Shown here one piece after another: positions 53,061 to 61,482 of a stretch of DNA of 63,720 nt. The stretch lies in IMG/VR virus record IMGVR_UViG_3300042562_000446, positions 1 to 63,720 of that record; one strand, 5' to 3'. This DNA comes from a virus. The notes under the pieces were generated by a model. That model did not search any database. It was not told the DNA's origin and was given only the letters and a program-made list of their open reading frames with translations. Position 1 is the stretch's first letter. Every line of letters begins with the position of its first letter. A program made the position numbers and the translations under genes.

Positions 53061-54094
53061 AAATTGCAATCATCAATGATACGCATTTTGGAGCAAGAAA
53101 CGATTCACCATTATTTCTTGATTACTTTATGCGATTTTTCAATGATCAGTTTTTTCCATATTGCAAAGAACATAAGATAGACACAGTATTACACTTGGGA
53201 GATCTTTTAGATCGCCGTAAGTTTGTAAATTTCAACACACTGTCTATTGTTCGAACTCAGTTCATTGAGTGGTTCGAAAACAATAATGTAAGGTTACATT
53301 GTATCTTAGGCAATCATGACACATTCTTTAAGAACACAAATGAAGTCAATTCCATCAAGGAATTGTTTTGCACTAAGTACAAATCAATAACTCTACACGA
53401 GAAACCAACGATTCTTGACTTTGATGGTGTCAAGATTGCTATGGTTCCGTGGATTAATAAAGAGAATGAACAAGAGTTTCATACATTTATTAAAAACTGT
53501 TCTACCTCAATTATTTGTGGTCATTTTGAATTAAACGGTTATGAAGTAATTCATGGAGTTAACTTCGAGGGAGGAATGGATGATACTATTCTCTCTTGTT
53601 ATGAAATGGTCATATCCGGGCATTTTCATGGTAAGACTTCTAAGAAAAATGTTCACTACTTAGGAACCCAGTATCAAATTACATTCTCTGACGCAAGACA
53701 AGTCAAGGGATTTCATGTATTTGATACGGACACACGAGAGTTAGAATTCGTGGAGAACCCAGAAAGAATGTATCATGTAATAATGTACAATGATGCAACT
53801 GATGTTCTTTCTACTAAGTTTGATCTCTATAAGAACACATATGTGAAGATTATTGTTGTTAAGAAAACTAAGCCAGTAGTATTTGATGAATACATTGATA
53901 AGATGGTACAAGCTGGCGTTATCAATATTAATATCATCGAAGACCAAATAGAAACGTCTGAAGAAGTAATTGATATGGCTCAAGATACCATTACAATTAT
54001 TAATGATGAGATAGATAAACTTGAAATCTCAGAAGATAAAGATAAACTAAAAATGTTGATTCATGAACTGTATATCGAAAGCATTTCTATATGA
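53057..54094 (+). CDS. 47: Recombination endonuclease subunit gp47 (SbcD/Mre11 type)
   Basis: 345 residues (T4 gp47 has 339). It starts with GTG at 53057 inside the previous stop (GTGA). Metallophosphoesterase motifs in order: NDTHFG (7-12), LGDLLDRRK (47-55), LGNHD (84-88), CGHFE (154-158) and SGHFHGK (187-193). With gp46 it resects dsDNA ends and degrades host DNA. gp46 overlaps the stop by 4 bases. Confidence 0.96.
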   Translation: MKIAIINDTHFGARNDSPLFLDYFMRFFNDQFFPYCKEHKIDTVLHLGDLLDRRKFVNFNTLSIVRTQFIEWFENNNVRLHCILGNHDTFFKNTNEVNSIKELFCTKYKSITLHEKPTILDFDGVKIAMVPWINKENEQEFHTFIKNCSTSIICGHFELNGYEVIHGVNFEGGMDDTILSCYEMVISGHFHGKTSKKNVHYLGTQYQITFSDARQVKGFHVFDTDTRELEFVENPERMYHVIMYNDATDVLSTKFDLYKNTYVKIIVVKKTKPVVFDEYIDKMVQAGVININIIEDQIETSEEVIDMAQDTITIINDEIDKLEISEDKDKLKMLIHELYIESISI

Positions 54095-55812
54095 TTATAT
54101 TTCAAAAAGTAAAATTTAAAAACTTTGGTTCGTTTGGAAACAATTTTACTGAAATAGTACTAGACGCTAGAAAGAATACTCTTGTCTCAGGAATCAATGG
54201 CAATGGTAAATCTTTTGCGTTTCTAGATTCCATTACATTTGCGCTATTCGGTAAACCATTCCGAAAAATCAACATACCTCAATTAGTCAACTCGATCAAT
54301 AAGAAAGACTGTATTGTTGAGTTGTCGTTTCAGATTGGAATGGATAAGTATGTTGTTAAACGAGGATTGGCTCCAAAGCTATTTGAGATTTATAAAAATG
54401 GAGAAATGATCAACCAATCTGCAAAGAATAAAGATTATCAGGATTTCTTCGAAGAACAGATTCTAAGAATGAATTACAAGTCATTTACTCAAGTAGTAAT
54501 TCTTGGTCGTTCTTCGTTTGTTCCATTCATGCAGCTACCTGCAGCGGATAGACGAAACGTCATTGAAGACATTCTTGACATTAATGTGTTTACAACAATG
54601 AACACCATACTAAAGAGTAGAATGTCTCTGACTAAAAGTATGATTCACACATACGATACTGAAATTTCTTTATTGGGTGAAAAGATAAACCTAAAGAAGA
54701 AGTTTATCAAATCAATACAGGCAAAGAGTAAAGAGTCTGTTGAGAAAATTAATGAAAAGCTAAAGTCACTAAACGTATCCTGTGAAGAAATAACTCAGAA
54801 GAAAGAGACTCATGTTAATTCTCTTTCGTCTATTGTGTTAGATGAAACTGTAAAATCAAAGACAGATAAGACCATTAAGACACTAGAGAAGTTGAAGACT
54901 CAAATTCAACAAAACTCAGACAACTGCAAAAAGGAAATTGGTTTTTTCCACGACAATGATTCCTGCCCTGTGTGTAAACAGGCAATTACAGATTCTTTTA
55001 AGAAAACACAGATTGAACAAAAGGAAATAAAGGAAACAGAATACGTCAAAGCCATTACTGACATTGATGTCAAATTAGAATCAGCAGAAGAGATTCGAAG
55101 CATTCATGAAAAGACATTAGAAGAAATTCGTTCTATTAAATTATCAATCTCACAGTTGAATATTTCATACGATGCTGTGATGAAGAATATAAAGGAACTC
55201 ACTTCTGAATTGAGCCAATCTAATACAACGGAAGATGGTGTCGCTACAGAAACAATAGAGCTAGAAGCTATAGAGAATCAGTTGATTGATATCAATGCAG
55301 GAAGAAAGCAACTACAAGATGGTATTCGCCATATGGAGATAGCGGGAATTCTTCTTCGTGATTCTGGCATCAAGGGAAAGATCATAAAGAACTATCTTCC
55401 AATTATTAATAAGACAGTTAATAAGTTTCTATCGGCTATGGATTTCTTTGCACAGTTTAGTCTAGATGAAGAATTCAACGAGACGATTAAAAGCCGTAGT
55501 CGAGATAGCTTTAGTTACATGAGCTTCAGTGAGGGAGAAAAGATGAGAATAGATCTATCTCTATTACTGGCATGGAGAGAAGTTGCCAGAGTCAAGAACA
55601 GCGCAAACTGTAACCTGTTGATTCTAGACGAGATATTTGATTCCTCTCTAGATGCCGTTGGAGCAGAAGAGTTCATGAAACTCTTGACAGGATTAGATTC
55701 CAAAACTAACATATTCGTAATATCACACCGCGCAGACACTCTTGTGGATAAGTTTAGCACGGTTATTAGTCTAGAGAAGAAAAAGAACTTTAGCAAGCTG
55801 AGCGTATCATGA
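54091..55812 (+). CDS. 46: Recombination endonuclease subunit gp46 (SbcC/Rad50 type)
   Basis: 573 residues (T4 gp46 has 560). Walker A SGINGNGKS (33-41). A long coiled coil has a CPVC zinc hook at 292-295, then the ABC signature SFSEGEK (478-484) and Walker B LLILDEIFD (509-517). All motifs are intact. It powers gp47 resection and recombination-dependent replication. Its stop is overlapped by the PLP-enzyme start (ATGA), so the cargo segment is read with the 47/46 operon. Confidence 0.96.
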   Translation: MIIFQKVKFKNFGSFGNNFTEIVLDARKNTLVSGINGNGKSFAFLDSITFALFGKPFRKINIPQLVNSINKKDCIVELSFQIGMDKYVVKRGLAPKLFEIYKNGEMINQSAKNKDYQDFFEEQILRMNYKSFTQVVILGRSSFVPFMQLPAADRRNVIEDILDINVFTTMNTILKSRMSLTKSMIHTYDTEISLLGEKINLKKKFIKSIQAKSKESVEKINEKLKSLNVSCEEITQKKETHVNSLSSIVLDETVKSKTDKTIKTLEKLKTQIQQNSDNCKKEIGFFHDNDSCPVCKQAITDSFKKTQIEQKEIKETEYVKAITDIDVKLESAEEIRSIHEKTLEEIRSIKLSISQLNISYDAVMKNIKELTSELSQSNTTEDGVATETIELEAIENQLIDINAGRKQLQDGIRHMEIAGILLRDSGIKGKIIKNYLPIINKTVNKFLSAMDFFAQFSLDEEFNETIKSRSRDSFSYMSFSEGEKMRIDLSLLLAWREVARVKNSANCNLLILDEIFDSSLDAVGAEEFMKLLTGLDSKTNIFVISHRADTLVDKFSTVISLEKKKNFSKLSVS

Positions 55813-56573
55813 GCCTAATGACAACTGATGATTATTTGGAGTTGATAGCAGATTGGAACGATCCAAACGCTGCTCCTATCGTTCGTAGACACGATAAGTT
55901 CTTTGTTGTCCGAGATGACTACATTGGAGGGGGGTCGAAGATGCGCTTCATTGATTATATGGTGTCTAGGCTCCCCTATACGGAGTTTGTTTACGGAAGT
56001 TCCCCCGCGACAGGTTATGCTCAAATAAGTATCGCTAAAGTCGCTTCTAAGTATGGTAAAAAAGCAGTAATCTTTATGGCTGAGCGTTCTATGGATAAGC
56101 TGCATGAGTACCAACAAATGGCTATTGATTCTGGTGCAGACATGAGATTTGTGCCTAATGGTATGCTTAGTGTCACGGAAAAGCGAGCCAAAGATTATGT
56201 TAAGAAATCGCCTTCTACCAGATGCCTAATACCAATTGGTGGTGAGGATGAGACAGTACTTGCTTCTATAGTTAAGGTTGCTCGGTATATGACAATGCGA
56301 CCTAAAGAAGTATGGAGCGTAGGTTCAAGTGGAGTTCTGACAAGAGGATTACAGATGGCCTGGCCAGATGCTAACTTTCATGTCGTGGCTGTTGGACATA
56401 AGGGAGATTATGGTAGAGCTAAGGTATATCAGTGTGATATTCCTTTTAACAAACCAATAAAGCCTGAGAATGCTCCGCCATTTCCTTCTGCTCCAACATA
56501 CGATGCAAAGGCATGGGAGTTTATGAAAAAGTATGGCTCTGCAGATGCATTGTTTTGGAATGTTGGTGCTTGA
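55809..56573 (+). CDS. Fold-type II PLP-dependent enzyme
   Basis: 254 residues, a short member of the tryptophan-synthase-beta superfamily, nearest in pattern to ACC deaminase / D-cysteine desulfhydrase. VVRDDYIGGGSKMRFIDY places Lys44 as the PLP Schiff-base residue (family: RxDxxxxxGGNKxR). SSPATGY at 64-70 takes the place of SNH. IPIGGEDETVLASI near 141-154 is the substrate-side loop, and VGSSGVLTRGL (171-181) is the Gly-rich PLP-phosphate loop. It is shorter than cellular homologues (~330 aa). It is translationally coupled to gp46 and precedes a DNA methyltransferase by 30 bases. The reaction and substrate are unknown; an amino-acid lyase or ligase-like step in DNA-base modification or metabolism is possible. 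Confidence 0.75.
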   Translation: MSLMTTDDYLELIADWNDPNAAPIVRRHDKFFVVRDDYIGGGSKMRFIDYMVSRLPYTEFVYGSSPATGYAQISIAKVASKYGKKAVIFMAERSMDKLHEYQQMAIDSGADMRFVPNGMLSVTEKRAKDYVKKSPSTRCLIPIGGEDETVLASIVKVARYMTMRPKEVWSVGSSGVLTRGLQMAWPDANFHVVAVGHKGDYGRAKVYQCDIPFNKPIKPENAPPFPSAPTYDAKAWEFMKKYGSADALFWNVGA

Positions 56574-56597
56574 TGTTTTCAACAAACACGGTATACT
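56570..56597 (+). promoter_or_regulatory. Sigma70-like promoter before the methyltransferase
   Basis: TTGATG (56570-56575), 16-base spacer, TATACT (56592-56597). The -10 ends 6 bases before the ATG at 56604, so the RNA would start at or beside the ATG. No Shine-Dalgarno is visible. Confidence 0.5.
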
Positions 56598-56603
56598 AAT
56601 ATC

Positions 56604-58202
56604 ATGAGCAGTAATTTCTATGTGAGAAATGATTATGTTATTTCTTCCAATGTTAATGTTTTATTCGAAGATCTTTTAAATAAGACTCCAATAGAATTTG
56701 AACAGTGGGTTAAAGAAATGCGTAAAGAAATTCTTTATGCATGGGATACTTTTGGCTGCCCTCCTCGCACTGGCAAAAGTGAAGCGGATGTAATTGATCA
56801 GTTTAACAAGATGATGAACTATCCAGTTTCTCAGTTTACTCACACAGATGAGTTGAATACTGACGGAACTGTGAATGACGTTATAATCAATAAAGCCAGA
56901 ATTGGTGGAGAAGCAGATCAGTGGTTCTCCAACATGATGAAGACTCGAATCAACTACACAGAAAAAGATACTGGTCATTCTGTCTATGATCTATTTGCAG
57001 ATGACGCATATCTTGGTCGAGTAGTTAAAGGTGCAACTAGGCATCTTCGTCGTGATTCTTTTTATCGTCATGCTTTATCTGGCATAAAGAACAACACAAA
57101 GTATGGAATCATAGAATCAAATTCCGGTGAAGAATGGATTCAAGCTTTTTTTGAGAATCCTTCTATATTTGAAGGATATGATTTCATGCTTGAAGAAGTA
57201 ATGCTGCGAACCGGATTGAATAGTGGATACTTTCAAATTCAACAGAGTGACATACTTCAGATCACTAAAGATGAATTTCTAAAGTGGAAACCTAAAATGT
57301 CCTACAGGCATTATTCTACATTTGATCATACTACCACAAACACAAAAGATGACAGAGTTTACTCTATAAGAATATATAAAAAAGGAGAACGAGTATTTCC
57401 AGCCGGATTTGCTTCGTTTCGAATTGGTTATATTCAAGTAGCAGTTAACTTTCCTCCACTAACAGCAAAGTACATTTATGAAAGATTTACGGAACATATT
57501 GAAGGACATGATCGATTGGTTATTTATGATCCCTCTAGCGGTTGGGGTGGCCGTATTCTTGGCGCTATGTCTTTTAGTGATGCTCGTAGTGTGCATTATG
57601 TGGGCACTGATCCTAACTCTGAGAACTGGGTTGCTGATGGTTATCCATCAAAGTACCATGCTCTTGCAGATTTTTACAACACCAAAACATACAGATCAAA
57701 CACATTCTTCTCCAACACAAACACATACGATGTATACTCATCCGGTTCTGAAGAAATTCATAAGTTGGAGTCCTTTCAGGCATACAAGGGCAAGTTAGAT
57801 TTAGTCTTTACTTCTCCTCCGTATTTTAATAGAGAAGCCTATTCGGAAGATGCAGAGCAATCGTATAAGAAGTTTAGTACATACGAATCTTGGAGAGATG
57901 GTTTTTTACGACCAACTCTAGAAACCTGTGTATCATATCTAAAGGCAGATCGTTATCTGTTGTGGAATATAGCAGACTTGTTAATTTCTGGAGAATATCT
58001 GCCATTAGAACAAGATTCTAAAGATATATTAGAAAGCCTTGGTATGAAGTTTAAAGGCGTATTGAAAATGGGTCTTGAATCCATGCCTGGTCAAAATCGG
58101 TTAGACGAAAATGGTGTGCCTAAGTGTAAAAACTATTGCAAAGTCAACGGAAGTTATGTAAAATACGAACCTATCCTCATATTCTATAAACCAAATGATT
58201 AA
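56604..58202 (+). CDS. DNA methyltransferase-like protein (TSPPY type)
   Basis: 532 residues. The catalytic motif IV FTSPPYFNRE is at 402-411 and a motif-I-like segment YDPSSGWGGRILGAM at 308-322, with GTDPN at 334-338 as the cofactor-side strand end. This fits the amino-methyltransferase fold (N4-cytosine or N6-adenine class; TSPPY is commonest in N4-C enzymes). The N-terminal ~250 residues are not typical of a methyltransferase and may bind DNA or a partner. The ending ESMPGQNRLDENGVPK is conserved-looking. It lies between the PLP enzyme and a conserved unknown; no restriction nuclease is beside it. It may protect phage DNA or take part in a multi-step modification. Confidence 0.75.
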   Translation: MSSNFYVRNDYVISSNVNVLFEDLLNKTPIEFEQWVKEMRKEILYAWDTFGCPPRTGKSEADVIDQFNKMMNYPVSQFTHTDELNTDGTVNDVIINKARIGGEADQWFSNMMKTRINYTEKDTGHSVYDLFADDAYLGRVVKGATRHLRRDSFYRHALSGIKNNTKYGIIESNSGEEWIQAFFENPSIFEGYDFMLEEVMLRTGLNSGYFQIQQSDILQITKDEFLKWKPKMSYRHYSTFDHTTTNTKDDRVYSIRIYKKGERVFPAGFASFRIGYIQVAVNFPPLTAKYIYERFTEHIEGHDRLVIYDPSSGWGGRILGAMSFSDARSVHYVGTDPNSENWVADGYPSKYHALADFYNTKTYRSNTFFSNTNTYDVYSSGSEEIHKLESFQAYKGKLDLVFTSPPYFNREAYSEDAEQSYKKFSTYESWRDGFLRPTLETCVSYLKADRYLLWNIADLLISGEYLPLEQDSKDILESLGMKFKGVLKMGLESMPGQNRLDENGVPKCKNYCKVNGSYVKYEPILIFYKPND

Positions 58203-59322
58203 ACAAAACGCTGAAGACATTTTCTACGGTAAAGAACCAAACTGGAAGCACTGGACACCGGAAGACTTTAAAGATACCGATAAGGTAACTTGGTCTATCG
58301 CTCTTGCTGCCAATTGGTATAATGTTCGCTATACTGAACGCGACTATCGCATTGCTGTGTTAGAGTACGTTGATCGACTCAAGATCGAAGAAGGAGAGTA
58401 TGTTCATAGGCTAAACACAGACAACTATGAATTTAGAAGCATTGGCGGAAAATGCCAAGCAGCTAATAAAGGTTGTATTCTTCCTGAGCAATTCCAAGAC
58501 ATAGTAGATTCTACTATTCTCACATTGATTGCTCGTGGTAAGTGTATTTCTGTTGAAGAAAAAACAGATGAACCTATCTCCGTGAGAAGCCGTGTTATGA
58601 AGCAATCTTGTATATTGGCTTCTGAATTGGAAGAAGAGATCGATGACTATATGGAATATATTCTAGGATCTCGTGATTCCTATAAGAAGTTTGATATGGA
58701 ACAATGGATCAAATCTGCTGAACCAAGCGGAATGCATTGTGAATTTATGCTTCAGACATTTGATCATCGGACAGAAGAATTGAAGATGGCTCTTCTTGGC
58801 GAAAATGAACAATTGCTTGAAGGATATAATTACCTAAGCAAAGCTCAGCTCAGAAAGTTCTACGACTTTAACAAACTAATCTGCGATCAACTAAAACTTC
58901 ATATGTCAATTATGAAAAGTAATCGTAAGCCGCGCAAGAAGAAAAAGAAGAAGCCAGAACAAGTTGTCAAGAAGCTGAAGTATTTGGTAAAAGATACTGC
59001 AAGTGGTGCTGAGTCAATTCTTCCGGAAGAGATTATCGGAGCGTCTACGGTTATTGTATATAATACAAAGACACATAAGGCATCTATTTTCTACGCAGAC
59101 ACAAGCACTTCAGGAATTTCTGTGAAGGGTTCCACCATTATTGGATTTGATGCTGCTCTATCTAAAGAAAAGTCTATTCGTAAGCCAACAGAATTTATTA
59201 AGATAGCGAAGAAAGATGGTATTCGTTCTATAAATAATACATGGAAGTCGATAAAGGCAAAAGAATCTATTCCTACTGGTCGAATTAATACCAACACTCT
59301 TATTCTACGATCCATTAAATGA
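58195..59322 (+). CDS. Conserved protein of unknown function
   Basis: 375 residues. The N-terminal ~250 are helical and acidic/basic mixed (e.g. VTWSIALAANWYNVRYTERD), followed by a Lys-rich bridge (KPRKKKKKKPEQVVKK near 245-260). A C-terminal ~110-residue domain has ILPEEIIGASTVIVYNTKTH, SVKGSTIIGFDAALSKEKS and RKPTEFIKIAKKDG, a pattern I associate with conserved hypothetical proteins of marine T4-like phages. No catalytic motif. It overlaps the methyltransferase stop by 8 bases and the next start by 4, so it is co-expressed with both. Confidence 0.65.
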   Translation: MIKQNAEDIFYGKEPNWKHWTPEDFKDTDKVTWSIALAANWYNVRYTERDYRIAVLEYVDRLKIEEGEYVHRLNTDNYEFRSIGGKCQAANKGCILPEQFQDIVDSTILTLIARGKCISVEEKTDEPISVRSRVMKQSCILASELEEEIDDYMEYILGSRDSYKKFDMEQWIKSAEPSGMHCEFMLQTFDHRTEELKMALLGENEQLLEGYNYLSKAQLRKFYDFNKLICDQLKLHMSIMKSNRKPRKKKKKKPEQVVKKLKYLVKDTASGAESILPEEIIGASTVIVYNTKTHKASIFYADTSTSGISVKGSTIIGFDAALSKEKSIRKPTEFIKIAKKDGIRSINNTWKSIKAKESIPTGRINTNTLILRSIK

Positions 59323-59651
59323 CATCAATTGATAATTTAAATTTTAAAGGTGCTTATCGCGCATACGATGCCGATGGCAAACTTGTTAAATATAAAATTG
59401 GAGATTCTGTAACTTATAAGGGTAGCACATATGTGGCAAACCGTATGGTTACAGAAACTTCTCCTGCTCACGGAGAGGTTGGTGGTTGGACTTCTCTACA
59501 GGGTGGAGGAGTTGCGGGTGTTCGCTTTTATTGGGGTGGCACACGACCAATAAAGGCTAATGTTGGTGATGAGTGGTTTGATCTTGCTACTGCAAAGACA
59601 TACAAGTATCTCAGCGACGGTAACAGTGAACAATGGGTTAATATCTATTGA
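59319..59651 (+). CDS. Small fibre-like / carbohydrate-binding-like protein
   Basis: 110 residues. The first half (YKIGDSVTYKGSTYVANR, then Trp in GGWTSL) follows the CBM5/12-like pattern GDxVxYxGxxYxA...W. The second half (VGDEWFDLATAKTYKYLSDG, then QWVNIY) is a motif repeated in phage fibre proteins. It is odd to find it inside the replication cluster and not with the fibres. No signal peptide. It could be a displaced virion component or a secreted/capsid sugar binder. Overlaps the upstream stop by 4 bases. Confidence 0.55.
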   Translation: MTSIDNLNFKGAYRAYDADGKLVKYKIGDSVTYKGSTYVANRMVTETSPAHGEVGGWTSLQGGGVAGVRFYWGGTRPIKANVGDEWFDLATAKTYKYLSDGNSEQWVNIY

Positions 59652-59675
59652 CATTAGTTTGTGTCTTGCTATACT
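59648..59675 (+). promoter_or_regulatory. Consensus sigma70-like promoter before RNase H
   Basis: TTGACA (59648-59653), 16-base spacer, TATACT (59670-59675), overlapping the stop of the upstream gene. RNA start is predicted near 59682, just before an AAGAGG Shine-Dalgarno (59683-59688). It is the best host-type promoter in the window. Confidence 0.7.
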
Positions 59676-59694
59676 ATGAACAAAGAGGTGCAAC

Positions 59695-60534
59695 ATTATA
59701 CTTTTAGATAACAATCAGATCATTCTCGCAAGTATCTTTCAATCAATGAAGGAATTTCCAGAACTAAATGAAGATGCCATTAGGCATATGGTTCTCAATA
59801 CCTACCGAAAATACAATTCAGAATTTCGTGGAAAGTATGGACAGCTTGTAATCTGTAACGATTCTAGTAATTGTTGGAGAAAGAAAAGCTTTCAACAATA
59901 CAAGCAAAACCGAAAAAACAATCAGAAGAAATCTGATATAGATTGGGATGCTGTATATTCTAGTCTTCATAAGATTCGTGAAGAAATTCGTGAAGTCTTT
60001 CCGTATAAAAGCATAACTGTTGAAACCACAGAAGCAGATGATATTGTTTTTGTGTTGGCAAAGCATTATCATAAACTTGAAGAGATTCTAATTTTGTCTA
60101 ACGACAAAGACTTTATGCAGCTTGGTATATTTGACAATGTTGTTCAATATAGTCCGCTAAAGAAGTCTTACATTAAGACAGAGAATCCAAAGATGTTTCT
60201 CTTAGAACACATTATTCGTGGGGATGTTTCTGATGGAGTGCCAAACATTCTTTCAGATGATGACACATTTGTTAATGTTGATAAGTCTCAAACAAGACTA
60301 ACAACTAAAGTCATGTCTAAAGCAATGGATGACATCATGAATGACCGCATTCAGGAACTTCCATTCTACGACAGAAATAAAACTGTTATCGATCTATCTT
60401 GTATCCCATCTGATCTTGAAGATAAGATTATCAGCGAATTTGAAAAACCAATTGTTGGTTCTAAGTCTAAGGTTATGACATATATGATTGAAAAGAAACT
60501 CAAAAGCTTAATGGAAAACATCGAGGATTTTTAA
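59695..60534 (+). CDS. rnh: RNase H / 5'-3' exonuclease, probable AUU start
   Basis: 279 residues if started at ATT 59695. The first ATG (59746) would delete the conserved first strand IILLDNNQIILASIF, which matches T4 RNase H (ICLIDFSQIALST). AAGAGG at 59683-59688 sits 6 bases before ATT, and an in-frame TGA at 59677 excludes a longer form. FEN1-type metal ligands follow: ND (55-56), TEADD (112-116), SNDKDF (135-140) and RGDVSD (175-180). It removes Okazaki primers and flaps during lagging-strand synthesis (T4 type). The non-ATG start is the only codon choice consistent with homology. Confidence 0.85.
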   Translation: MILLDNNQIILASIFQSMKEFPELNEDAIRHMVLNTYRKYNSEFRGKYGQLVICNDSSNCWRKKSFQQYKQNRKNNQKKSDIDWDAVYSSLHKIREEIREVFPYKSITVETTEADDIVFVLAKHYHKLEEILILSNDKDFMQLGIFDNVVQYSPLKKSYIKTENPKMFLLEHIIRGDVSDGVPNILSDDDTFVNVDKSQTRLTTKVMSKAMDDIMNDRIQELPFYDRNKTVIDLSCIPSDLEDKIISEFEKPIVGSKSKVMTYMIEKKLKSLMENIEDF

Positions 60535-60719
60535 TGTCAGACTTTTACAAAGGAAAACAACCGGATAATAGCGACTTTCGCCGAACTGTGAAAAAGACAA
60601 GAGTGAAGAAAGCTCGTGGAGATAGGCACGACACTCGTCGGCTTATGGATGATTTTAAGCATGGAACTATTGACATTGAAGATATTATGGATAAAATGGA
60701 AACTGAGGATGAAACATGA
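60534..60719 (+). CDS. Small basic protein in the gp33 neighbourhood
   Basis: 61 residues. The N-terminal half is Arg/Lys-rich (FRRTVKKTRVKKARGDRHDT), the C-terminal half acidic (HGTIDIEDIMDKMETEDE). It is coupled to RNase H (TAATG) and overlaps the gp45 start by 4 bases. T4 has late co-activator gp33 close to rnh, but gp33 is 112 residues and I cannot show homology. It could be a very short gp33-like clamp-binding protein or something else. Confidence 0.55.
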   Translation: MSDFYKGKQPDNSDFRRTVKKTRVKKARGDRHDTRRLMDDFKHGTIDIEDIMDKMETEDET

Positions 60720-61417
60720 CAACTACTAAAAACATTATGAAAATTTCAAAACAAACACTGGCGATTCTTAAGAACTTCACTTCAATCAATTCTAACATTC
60801 TTGTTAAGCCAGGAAGTAGCATTGCAACCGTTGCTCCTGCTAAGAACATTATGGCAGAAGCAAATCTCTCGGAAATCTTTGATATTGAGTTTGGTATCTG
60901 GGATATGAATAAGTTCCTAGGAACTGTATCCTTGTTCAAAGATCCGGAATTTGAATTCCACAATAAGTTTCTGACATTGTGTGGTAGCAGTAACAAGTCT
61001 GTTCTGAAGTATTATTATTCAGAACCGAAGCTTCTTACGGTTCCTACTAAGAAAATTACTATGCCAGATGCTGCGATCACATTTGATCTAACAGAAGCAC
61101 TGTTCGATGAGATCGTTCGAGCATCATCTGTTCTACAACTTCCGCATCTTTCCATTACTAAGAATGAAGATGGTGATAAGATCATCGGAGTTGTTCGTGA
61201 TCTTATGGATCCAACCTGCAATAGTTATACAGTATCTCTTGGTGACTGCTCAACTAGTGCAACATTCAAGTTCGATTTCCGCATCGAAAATCTCAAGTTC
61301 ATGACTGGCGAATATGAAGTCAAGATTGCAAAGTCTGCTATTAGCCAATTTACTCATAAGGATATTCCTTTGAAGTATTGGGTTGCACTTGAAACCTCTA
61401 GTTCGTATACTGCTTAA
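60716..61417 (+). CDS. 45: Sliding clamp gp45
   Basis: 233 residues (T4 gp45 has 228). Seen: MKISKQTLAILKNFTSINSN, ILVKPGSSIATVAPAKNI, IWDMNKFLGTVSLFKDPEFE, DLTEALFDEIVRASSVLQLP and the interdomain ending IPLKYWVALETSSSYTA. It encircles DNA for the polymerase and also activates late transcription with gp55/gp33. It is followed by a strong terminator, separating it from the clamp-loader genes, as if the clamp needs higher dosage. Confidence 0.96.
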   Translation: MTTTKNIMKISKQTLAILKNFTSINSNILVKPGSSIATVAPAKNIMAEANLSEIFDIEFGIWDMNKFLGTVSLFKDPEFEFHNKFLTLCGSSNKSVLKYYYSEPKLLTVPTKKITMPDAAITFDLTEALFDEIVRASSVLQLPHLSITKNEDGDKIIGVVRDLMDPTCNSYTVSLGDCSTSATFKFDFRIENLKFMTGEYEVKIAKSAISQFTHKDIPLKYWVALETSSSYTA

Positions 61418-61438
61418 CTAGGAAACTTTGTCTTAAAG

Positions 61439-61468
61439 GGACGATTGGGTTTCCAATCGTCCTTTTTT
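61439..61468 (+). terminator. Intrinsic terminator after gp45
   Basis: GGACGATTGG (61439-61448) pairs perfectly with CCAATCGTCC (61453-61462) around GTTT, followed by six Ts (61463-61468). Ten base pairs without mismatch and a T-run are textbook rho-independent features. Confidence 0.93.
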
Positions 61469-61482
61469 ATTGGAGATTTATT

